From positions 34,335,131 through 34,399,130 of the forward strand of contig NC_092795.1 in NCBI RefSeq assembly GCF_918797505.1: 64,000 nt of DNA, given 5' to 3'. Shown here piece after piece: positions 22,501 to 34,500 of the stretch (positions are counted from its first letter, which is position 1; each line of letters starts with the position of its first letter). The stretch is from Bemisia tabaci. Its lineage: Eukaryota; Arthropoda; Insecta; Hemiptera; Aleyrodidae. The translations under genes and the position numbers were made by a program. The notes under the pieces are model-generated. The model was not told the origin of the DNA. It ran no database searches and worked only from the letters and a program-made list of their open reading frames with translations.

Positions 22501-25500
22501 TCTAAAAAGGCCAAATATCTAAAATGTCCAGCAGACAAATAAGTCCAAAAGTAGGCAAATCTCCAAATGTGAGATTAGGCATTGGTTGAGTTGTCATCGG
22601 ATTTTTGGGTGCAGGTTGGCAAGCTATTTGTGAATGCAGCCATAGAAACAGATGCGTCGGATAATGGAGAGACGCAGGTTAGGAAAATATGGTGATAAAA
22701 TTTTTCATGAGAGCAGGCAAATTCTTACTTTTAAAAATGCATTGTGATTTATTTTCCAAATTTTAAGTGACATTGACAAACATAACAAACATGGCTAATA
22801 TTACCCCGTTTGTCATGAAAAGGAAAAAAAAGAAGAAAAAAAACATCATAATTATTGTCCATAACAACTTAATTTGGACATTCATCTACTTTTGGACTTT
22901 TTTGTCTGGTGGACATTACTGATATGTGGCCTTTCTAGCTTTTTGGGCATTCAGGGTTTGGACATTTTGACTTATGGACATTTTTGTTTGGACATTTTGA
23001 CCTATCACCGTAGTTACAGATGTATTAAATTCTCCACATCATGTCCCGCTGCTCCCGTCCACTGGCGCCATTGTGCGTTGGCTCGAGAGAGTGGCGAAAA
23101 TCGCGACGAATCCAATTAATGCAAGCACAATCGCGAGTCGGAACGCTTCATTTTAGCGGTAATTAAACGGTGGAGCGTGCGCTGCCCAGCGGCTAGCGCG
23201 ACGGTCCATTCAAGGTGCTCGCCCTCACCGACTTGACTAATCGATGAGACTCATCAATGGCCTTCCGGCAGCGTTTTGTCGTTTAGGTCCTCGCCCGTTG
23301 ATGAATCGGACACCGCACCGCCGGCCGCGCCCGTGCGTGAAAATACTCGTAACGGCTCAAATTTTACTCTCGACCACACAGAGAGCCGCTCTGGCTCTGC
23401 CTCTAATTGACTATTGTTCCATACGTCTCGCGATGATGAGGATCTTTCGACGCTCCCAGGTCGCGCTCAGGGACGACGAACGAGTTCTATAGGATCCTGG
23501 ACTCTCGTAAGAGTCAATTCAATAGGTCAATTTTCGTGAGGGGATTTGGTCGGATTTGGGATCTATATAGAATCCGCGCAACTAACTGCTATTATCAGTT
23601 GTTTTGTTGTATCTCACAAAAAATGCGTAGGATCACATATATCTGCCGTACATTGGGTTTTCGCCACATCTTCCTATACACAGACGGCGGGCCCGCGGAC
23701 CCTTCCTTGTCGAAAGGGGTCGGGAAAGGTCCAAAGTGGTAGAACTGGCGCCATGCTGTCGGAAACTCAAGAGGTGCCTTTAGCTTGTCAATTCCCCCTG
23801 ATGTAGGCACGACAAAGCAGCACTGGAAAAAAAACACATTGGATCTAGAGTCCATAGACTCTTGAAAACATTGACAAGAAAAAATACTCTTGATTCAATC
23901 AGATTCAAGCTTAAATCAAAAGGAAATCCGCTCAAATTAAGAGGCTTGGTTCTTGATTTAAGCAAAAATCCGATTGAATCAAGAGTATTTTTTCTTGTCG
24001 ATGTTTTTAAGAGTCTGGACTCTAGATCCAATGTGCTTGTTTTTCCAGTGAGCGATAAGACACAGCCGACCAATTACACTACGTCATTTAACGTACGTCA
24101 TCCATGTCCGCTAGACAAACACAAAGGTTCAATAATCGGCCTACAGGAAAGGCGTGCTCCCTCCATAGAATCTGAGACAGTATCATTTGCCCCTTCTCCC
24201 TGTTTCTTTCGTTACTCACTACAATCTAGGAGCTTGCAGAGGATCGAATATTGGAGCGTTATCGAATGAGACTGATCGATAACTTTCTATCATCTGCACA
24301 ATACTATATATCGATCAAGTTCATTCGATAATGATTCAACAATCGACCCGTAGGGCCCATCAATGAACCGGACTTGGACGGACGGTGTCCGGTGAATTAA
24401 TAACGGCGATTCGGAGTAGCTTTGATGGTATGCATGGTGCTAATTGGTGGACGTGCCCGAGCGTTGCATACCTAATTTGTCACCGAAACTTGCTCGTGAG
24501 GCAGCGGTCGGAGGGGGGGGGGGGGAGGGGGGCCCGGCCGAAAGAGGCCTCCTCCCCCGCGTACGTGGGTGGAGAGACGTTGGCGTCGCCGATTCTGAGT
24601 TACCTGCACATCGCCCTCATCGCCCGGGTGTCGGGTCACCCGGAGCTAGACGTCGAGACATTTGGACCGCGTTAAACAGAAAGGAACCAAGCCACATCAG
24701 CTATTGCCAAATTTAATTGGGCAATTTAATTTTTTATATGAAAACGGTTGTGTGGATTTTCGTGCAAATTTCAGTGAAAATTCTCCATGGTACGAAGCAA
24801 ATTCCTTAAAATTTTCAAGGAAACCCGAACAAATGTTCTCTCGTAAAAACTTTAATTGCCCAGTTAAACTTGGCAATAGCTGATGTGGCTTGGTTCCTTT
24901 CTGTTAAACTCGGTCCATTTCTCCGCGTCCATGTGTGGGCCCACTCGTCCCCCCCCCCCCTTTCGGCCACACACCAGTCTGTCGGAGGAGTCGGACATGA
25001 TAAGAAATTTATGAACTTCATGGAACTTCCATTCAACAGAGACTTGTGAGGAGACGCCCAATTTTCTGCAGAAGTGCAGAAGCTTATATCTTGGTTAATA
25101 AGAATCGTAGGTTCAAAAGTAGTTTCATCGAGCACTGGAAAAAAAGAATCTTAAATTTGCTGCCAAGAAGTATTTTTTCTTAGATCAAGAATTTTTCTGG
25201 TTATTATAAGCTACTTTTTTGCTTAACCCAAGCATTATTTTCCCTGTATCAAGAAAAATTCAGCTTAAAGCAAGAAAAAAAAAATTCTTGGCGGCAAATT
25301 CAAGAATCATCATGCTTGATCCAAGCTACTTTTTTTTTCAGTGAGGTTCTCGTGCAATTTAGTATTTTCTTATCCACCCCCTTCAATCTAAAATTTGACA
25401 GAGCGAACGTCAAAATTTTGAGTTTTAGTCCAAAATTTCATGTCTTCCTATGGCTCGTCTCAATGTGCGCAGGTCGTAAGTGAAAAAACTTAGCAACGCC

Positions 25501-28500
25501 TCCGATTTTAATGAGAGTTAAGTTTGTATTATCGTTGCGTTTTGTGTGAAAGTAAGGAGGGTTTTTTTTGTGTTTTCCAGATGGTAGCTGCAACCAGCCG
25601 CCGGTGTTCGACGCGGACATGAACAACGAGCCGCTGGCGGAGAGCACGCCGGTCGGGCAGGTCGTCTACAAGCTGGAGGGCCACGACCCGGAGGGCTCGC
25701 CCGTCTACTACGGCATCCAAGGCACCGACAGATTCTCCGTCGATCGCACCCAGGGAGAAGTCCGCATCGTCAAACCCCTCGATAGAGAGGTCAGTCCAGA
25801 TCATATCCCTTTACCCTTTCCGCCTCTTATTCACTACACGCACACTGGAAGAAAACACATTGGATCTAGAGTCCAGACTCTTGAAAATATTGACAAGAAA
25901 AAGGACTCTTGATTCAATCAGATTTTTGCTTAAATCAAAAGGAAATCCGCTCAAATTAAGAGGCTTGGTTCTTGATTTAAGCTTGAATCTGATCGAATGA
26001 AGAGTATTTTCTCTTGTTAGTGCACGCAGATATACTGCCGTGCTAAGGGAAAACGTCGTACGAACCTTCAGGCGTTGCCAAATTTCCTTTGATAAAACAC
26101 AAATTCCCTGATAAACTTATGCATATTTTACTTCCAATTTTTCACAGAATTTTGTTCGTATTTTGATCTAAAGCTCCTGAAAGTTTCAAGGAAAAATGTA
26201 CATAATTTTCTTCAAATATAAACATTTCATCAGAGGAAATTTGGCAACTCTCGAATCTTCATACGGCGTTCTTCCTTAGCACGGCAGTCTAGTGGATAAG
26301 TCAATCGGTATAATATAGGGTTGCCACAATGCCACAGTCAGGGAATGCCAGAGCAGAAAGTCAAAACATGACACGCAGCCCTACAGCATTCCTACAGTCT
26401 TGTAGGCAGGCGCTAATATGCGTTTCATGCCAACTAATCGACTGCAGTGCGTTCTGCGCAATGCGAGAAGTATTCGTGCGGTCGTGTAGGCGCTAATATG
26501 GGCTTGATGCCGACCGCACGGTTTGGCCGTTTGGCGCAATGCGTGAAGTATTCCTAAAGTCTTGCAGGCGCTAATATACGTTTAACGCCTGCCACACTGT
26601 GTTTGGCGCGATTATTCGAGCTCGCGTTAGAATAATCGCTGCATCGAATAATAGAGCTTAAAAGGACTATCTTATGCCGACGCCGTAAGTATGTGCATTC
26701 CAACGTTGCCTAGTTTCTTTGGATTAAATATTTATTCCGAGAAAAGTTATTATAGTTCTTTATACCCACGACCATTATTAAATATTTTCACTTCATGTAT
26801 CATCAGAAGGTAAGGCATCGATGACCTGTCAAAATGCGTTTATTTTCCAAGTGTTTCCCGTATTGCCAAACGTGTACCTTAAATTAACTTCATTTTAAAT
26901 TCGCGCATTCCTGTACTAGATGTTAAAATTCCTCTTCGTGCAAACCTTGTGCCTTTTTCGCGCAATCCTCATATATTTTCTTAGACCTTTCTCGCAATCC
27001 TTATCGATAGATATTTCATAATTTTCCCCCTTAGTCTATAAGTATAACTATCACTCCTTTCAAGCAATAGGATCGCTATATTTTCTCTTTTCCAATCGTT
27101 TTGTCCATCAATTTCAATAATCAGCCCGATGCGAGGAATCGCCGATTAAAATTGACAAGCGACAAATGGGCGGTTTCCGATCGTGAGATTAACGGGAGCC
27201 TTCCCGCGGTAGAAAACTGGAAAGATCTATCTCCTCGGAGCGTAAGCTTCGGCGATAGTGTCCTCTTTCGCGGCGGAGAGTTCACGCCGAAATATGGATG
27301 GTAATTTTTGAAGTGGCGTTCAACTCGACCGAGTCGGAAATGGGGATCCGAGTGGCAGCTCATCGGCGGTTCCGGCGAAAGGATAGTTAAATCGGCGTGG
27401 CCTATTTGTTCCGAAATAAATCAAGCGGCTTCAAATAGATCATCGCGCCGCCGCGCCGCGCGGGATTAGAGCGCCTGCATCGCACCAATAAAGCTGCGAT
27501 TAAGGTCGATTAGAGAGCAGATGAAAACAAGGGATTATAGAGGCCTGGGCCCGGCGCGGCGTGGCGCTAGCGCTACCCGACGGACGTCAGTCCATTTTTG
27601 AAAATGTTATCCTACCAGGATTCTATTATCAGGATTTTCCCGATTCTATTAGGATTTGAGAAAAAATCGGTCGTAAAATCAGGATTTGAGGGAAGTCGGC
27701 AGTCCGATCGGATATTTTTATCTAGCTATTGTTGTGAAAATATTTTTCTCCGCAAAAAATTAGGATTTGATCAGGATTGGGAAATATTATGAAATTAGGA
27801 TTTAGCAGTCAAAAATCAGGATTTCCCCAAATGATAAAAAAAAACTAGACACCTTGCCTACCATCTCTCATCAATTTCGATCGATGATGAATCGACGCAT
27901 TTTTGCCGAAAAGTCCGAAGAAGTTGCTATAATAGAAATGACAAGCTTGCAGCTCTCTTTGATGAAATCGCTCAAAACTCAGGGAGCGCGATAAACGGGT
28001 GTGATTCAGATAGATATTTATCAGCGCTCTCCGGTAATGTTTGTTGCCTATGCGGTGAAATTGAAGGCGACCCTCAAGTTGACAATATCTACCAATAGGT
28101 TCACACAAGGTTGTCCATTGACTTTGGCAAAGTTTAAGGAGCCAGATATACTTGTAAGAACAGCGGATATCGAACATCCGCCATTCTAAGGGATAACGCC
28201 TTTTTAGAATCCGCTAATCTTCAACAGTGTTGGTACCAAGTTTTAGACTTCCAGCATAATTTTTTATTAAACTGTGAATACAAGCCCGAGTTACATCTCA
28301 AAATGGCGGATGTCATAATGTGTTGAAATAATACAATTTTTTAGTTGAATAATACAATTTTATGTATTATTTACAATAGATAACTCCTCGCGCGTCCTGG
28401 TATGTTTATCGTCCACTCACAGTCGGTACAGTCAAAGGTCAGCTGAAAATGTATGATTTTTATCAAATTTTTCAATTATGGTGCTTCAGCTGTTGATCGC

Positions 28501-31500
28501 TCTTTCTTATGGTCCACTACTTTCAAAGTGAGATGTTCTTCGATTTCCTAAATTCATCGCAGCGCTTAGTCCGAATGCAGTATCTTGGAGCATGAGCGCG
28601 AAAATGAAGTCGTCCTGTTTTAAGCCTCGCCAGGGCACTCAGAGGACCATCGACTATCAGTTGACACTTTTACAGCTCTTTAAATAAAGATAATCTGTTG
28701 ATTTACCACCTTGGCTCATTCCGCCAGGTGTCCACACCAGAGCGCTCGTTCCTAAGTCCGGTGGACGTCCATTCCTCGGTTTTGGCCGTCGAAATTTTTA
28801 CGATTACCACTCGATTATTTCTAATCAAGCATGGAGCCACTTTTTATCCCATATTTCGCCACTTCGGACCTGCTCTGCTTTCGACCTGACAACAATCAAC
28901 CTGTCAAGAGAAGCAAATCTCACCGTGCTCCACCGGGCTATTTATTGAAATCGACAGACAAAGTTATAGACAAAGAGCAGAACGAGTAAATAGAGCGATC
29001 CTATCGGTGGAAGCGGATAGTTGCAATGATCAAAGGAGGCGTGTAGTTTACTAACCATCGGAAACCAGGGTGTTTGCAAGTCTAGAATTTCCGGAAAGTC
29101 CGGAAGTAGCACTGATTTTTTAAAAGCGGTCCGGAAGTACTGAAAAAGTGCGGAAATTCTGCAAGAAGGTCCGGATTTTTTTTTTATTTTTTTGTAATTT
29201 TTGTCGCAATTTAAGCGAGAAATTCAAATTTTTGAAATTTTTCAAATCTCGTCAAATGGAGGCACTGAAAAAGTACTGAATTTCTCTGTTGAGGAGGTAC
29301 TGAATTTCTCGGGAATGTACTGAAAAATTACTTTATAAGTACTGTTTTTTGACCAGCCTGTTTTAGTAGATACCCTGGCAACCCGCGAGAGACCCTATAG
29401 TTAGTCTTATCATTTTCGCCCTTAATCTGTAAGAACCACCCGTTTCGACCAATAGGATCGCTACATCATCTTCTTTGTCATGAGTCACATTTCGAAGGTC
29501 CTCATCAAGTTCTTTGATAATCGGTGCAAGTTCCCCACGCAGCTGCTAAACAATTTTCGAAATTTTACGGAAAATGCAATTTTACTCTTCTGCAGAATGA
29601 AATTTCATCTCTGGTTCGGACTCATGATTTCTCGGCGTTTCCACGAGCTGGGCTTGGAAAGCGGCGCGGAAGACTCGGCCGGGCCGGAAGGAAGACCCGG
29701 GGGGCGGGGGTGGGGTTGGGGGGCCGCGGGCCGGGGGCCAAGATACCGAAAGTGACATGGATATCGAGGGAATGCCAGCAGATGGCGACAACATGGTAAT
29801 GCCCAGAGATTGCAATGCCGATCCGCTCTACTTAGCCCGATACTGGATCTGTCACCCGCTCCAGCGCCTCCCCGACTAAACCGAACACCCGACTTCACTG
29901 TCAAGAGCCAATGTCATTAACCAATCCCCCCCGCGGTCTTCCTTCCGTTGACCCCCGCGGCTGTCGCTGTCGTCATCGCGCCGCGGTGGCCGGCAACCCG
30001 CAACGCAGTTCCACCATCGGTTTAACCCAGAGACAACACTGGTAAAAAAAAACCTCTTGGGCCAATGCCGCGGTGCATTGACTTAAGAGTGCAGTTTCTT
30101 GTCGCCGGATTTAAGAGTCTTGAACTCTTGTTTCAAGCGGATTTTGCATTGATTCAAGCGGATTTTGCATTGATTCAAGCGGATTTTGCATTGATTCAAG
30201 CGGATTTTGCATTGAAACAAGAGTCCAGACTCTTAAATCCGGCGACAAGAAACTGCACTCTTGAACCAAGAGGTTTTTTTTACCAGTGAAGAGGCCTTCC
30301 ACTGGCTTATTGGCGACAGGTGGAAGCTTTTATTCTCGGGGATTCAACATTTCCTTATGGACAAGCGTAAGGGGGCAACAGGCGCAACAGCCATCACCCT
30401 TTTTGCAGCCGTATACGAAAACATCCGAGATTTCCGTCCGAAATTTCGTTGATTTTCGACGAAAATACATGAACACATGGCAAAATCTGAGAAATTTTCA
30501 AAGAAAAAATCTCGGAAGTTTTCGACTAAAAATCAAATTTGGCTGCGTTGAAATGTAGTCATGTTCCATCGATTGGGAATCCCCTACGAAGAAACGGAAC
30601 TTCTTTCCAGCGTTGCAAAATTGGCTTTAACAGTTCAAATTTTTTAAAAATTAATCCGTTCAATTTCTATCCAAAATCTACTTTTTTTTAGTGTGGTGGT
30701 AAGAAAATTCAGTTCAATTTTTGAATAAATGTATATTTGACTAAAAATTTAACTGATTCTTCTGACGTCTCCTGATGAAAATGCAGTTTCCGAATAGAAA
30801 TTGTTCAACATTAAAATACAGTTACGTTTTTCGTCTGAAGAAGTGAAGAACGACGGAATGTAACAATTAAATTGCCTCCTGGTCCAAATCTCCCCCACAC
30901 ACATAAACAAGTATTTCCACGTAGTTCCATCTCTTCGGAATGAGAGTCGAAAAGTCAGCTCTGAACGGTATGGAACTCCGGGTTTCCTCTCAACCGCTCG
31001 TATTTTCAACCGGTTCCACATGACTAGCAGTTTTTGAATTCATGGTCACGACCGGCATGTCATCCTTGTTTGCACAGTATCATTGTCATGTAGAACTCCT
31101 ACATTTCGCGGGTTAATATTGAACCGAGGAATCTTCTTTGTCGTTACGGGTTGTTTTTAACGTTAAAACACAAAGGAAACCGTTTATCTCCGATGTCCAT
31201 ACTGTTTAGGAGTAAGTAGCGCAGTAACGATGAAATTGGAATTGCAGTATGCAATATAGAGAAAGAAAAAAAAGAATCAATTTTTATGCCTCATTGTAGA
31301 AACTTTCCTTAAAAATACGTAGGTACTTTTTCGACATGAAAATTTTTTCAAGGTAAGAATTCTCAACAAGATTAATTTTTCAACACCACTAATTGCAGCA
31401 TCTCAAGAAAATAAGCAGCATTCGTGGAAAGAGGGTTATTCAAAATCGGCGATTTTACCCTACGCTTGGATTTTGCCCGGAGTTGGATATGTTGTTTCCT

Positions 31501-34500
31501 ATCACAAGACACGCCTTTTTCCGGCATTGGCAAGTTCACCCGAAATTTTTCCCGCGCGCTACAGCGTTGCCAAGTTGAAAACAGGCAAATTCCGTAAGTG
31601 GCATTAAAATTGAGCTATGAAGTTGCGGTTTTAACGAAAATTCTCTAAAAATTACGCACTTTTAGGAAATGACCATGTTTTTAATGTCGCATTAATTTTA
31701 ACATGCATTATTGCCAAATTTCCGATTTTTAAATTCGACAAATGTTACATATCCGCAAATACCCAAAAAAGCTATCTTCAAATTTGAATAAAAAGTTGTC
31801 TAATCGATAGTTCGTTCGATTCCGCATCCATCGATATATTATAGCTTGCTGGGAAACTTATGGTTCGCGAGATATCATCATTTTTGTGAACAGCTTTATG
31901 GAGCGACGACGCTTTTTGAGTCCGGGCGGATAGAAATTTTAGCCTCCAAAAACACCGGGTAGCATTAATTCCATGGTTTCCTATGTAATTTTTGGCGCTG
32001 AATCCGAATTTGACCATTTCATAAAAAAATTGTCACCAAGATGTTGCCAAATTTGGCGAAAATTGCTTAAAATCAGCCTTTTTGGCGGAGTATAGCCTGT
32101 GACTTGCCAGGAGTTGATCAGACGACAAAATTGGTTATTTCCACAGTTTAAACTCGTTAAACTATCTACAAGCTGAGTCAAATTCTTTCTGCTCACGGTA
32201 AAATTAAACGCGCGACAAGCAGCAAACTGAAAAAAAGACACCGAAATTGGCGCTTTTTGCGGTTTTTGTCGTAAGTTTCTTGTTTTCCGATTAAGAGAAT
32301 GTTTCTTGACTATACTTATGAACAACATGAGCAGAGTTTAATAAAATCGAACAATAAAATAAAATCGAACATATTCCAATGTTGCCAAGCTTAAACAAAA
32401 TACTTTAATTTTCGCTGGTTTTTTCGATATTTTTGTCCTATATTCTTTGTTCACCTCTTATTTTTAAATTTTATAAATGTATCTCTCTTGCAAAATAATA
32501 CACTTCTGTAGAATAATTTAATTTTCAACTTAGATATATACTAATAACTAGGGTATTTAGTTCAGAGAGGAAAAATTCATAAAATAGTGAGTTTTATCGA
32601 ATCGTGTCCATAAACCACATTTTGAAACAATAATGGAAAATGTTCTGCTAAAAATAAATGAATAAAATGTACTCCTCAGACTGACTTCATTAAAACAAGA
32701 CAAGACGCATTGCAATATTGCCAAAATTACGTACAATCGTTGAATTTTGGCGGTATTTTTGACCGTTATTATTCATTACCCTATATTTAGTATACAATTT
32801 TATTTTATGATTCTGAGATAATGGAGTTTAATAGAAAAAAGTAACGACACCAAACTGAAGAAGACGCCCAGGAAAGGACAAGAAGGGGCTTAAAAAGGAA
32901 CAAGGACCTGTGGGTGGACAAGGGACTATGGCGGTTAGGCGTCGCGGGGCCCGAGAGACCGCTGTTAAAGCGGATCTTTATCTATATATGTAACAATACA
33001 ATAGTTTGTCGTTACACTCAGCGTAATTCAGATTTTCCTAAGAAACATTCTCTTAATCGGAAAACAAGAAACTTACGACAAAAACCGCAAAAAGCGCCAA
33101 TTTCGGTGTCTTTTTTTCAGTTTGCTGCTTGTCGCGCGTTTAATTTTACCGTGAGCAGAAAGAATTTGACTCAGCTTGTAGATAGTTTAACGAGTTTAAA
33201 CTGTGGAAATAACCAATTTTGTCGTCTGATCAACTCCTGGCAAGTCACAGGCTATACTCCGCCAAAAAGGCTGATTTTAAGCAATTTTCGCCAAATTTGG
33301 CAACATCTTGGTGACAATTTTTTTATGAAATGGTCAAATTCGGATTCAGCGCCAAAAATTACATAGGAAACCATGGAATTAATGCTACCCGGTGTTTTTG
33401 GAGGCTAAAATTTCTATCCGCCCGGACTCAAAAAGCGTCGTCGCTCCATAAAGCTGTTCACAAAAATGATGATATCTCGCGAACCATAAGTTTCCCAGCA
33501 AGCTATAATATATCGATGGATGCGGAATCGAACGAACTATCGATTAGACAACTTTTTATTCAAATTTGAAGATAGCTTTTTTGGGTATTTGCGGATATGT
33601 AACATTTGTCGAATTTAAAAATCGGAAATTTGGCAATAATGCATGTTAAAATTAATGCGACATTAAAAACATGGTCATTTCCTAAAAGTGCGTAATTTTT
33701 AGAGAATTTTCGTTAAAACCGCAACTTCATAGCTCAATTTTAATGCCACTTACGGAATTTGCCTGTTTTCAACTTGGCAACGCTGTAGCGCGCGGGAAAA
33801 ATTTCGGGTGAACTTGCCAATGCCGGAAAAAGGCGTGTCTTGTGATAGGAAACAACATATCCAACTCCGGGCAAAATCCAAGCGTAGGGTAAAATCGCCG
33901 ATTTTGAATAACCCTCTTTATCAACAAAATAACATTTATTTTTTTTTCTTCAGGTCAACGATACTTTGAGGTTTCAAGTAACTCTTGAAGATGAGGTTGA
34001 GGGTGGCACTAACAACCTGGTCGAAGTCCCCATTTCAATTATCATTCTAGATGATAATGATAATGCACCAGTTTTCAAGGAGGTAAGTTGTCCATCTCTA
34101 ATTCAGGACTCAACATATGCATTTTAAGTACTTTCCTTCGTCTCCGGAAATGTTTTATCTCTTTTATCTAAATTTTTTTTTTTTCATCTTAAAAAACTAC
34201 AAGGAACTCCTGAATAAAAGCAATATTTTTTATTTGTACTTGATAGTAGTATTACGCACTGAAAATGAATAATTATTATGGAATTTTTTGTGTTTTGTGT
34301 ATTATAATAATTTATTTACTTTTTCAAAGAAAGATTAGTAACCACCTCATTTTAAACCGTTAATTTGTGAACAACAACCAATTGTTAAATTAATCCACAA
34401 CAGTAGTAATTTACCAAATTTTTGTGAATGCATTGCATAAAAGCACTTGTAAATTACTTAGTTTTTTTCTTAGAGGTGGCACTTCAAGTTGCTCAATCGT

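Noticed and set aside
31778..33569. Identical ORFs of 115-150 and 79 codons on opposite strands
   Set aside because: They are mirror images caused by the palindrome. The frames show no known domain and overlap each other, so I do not call them genes.
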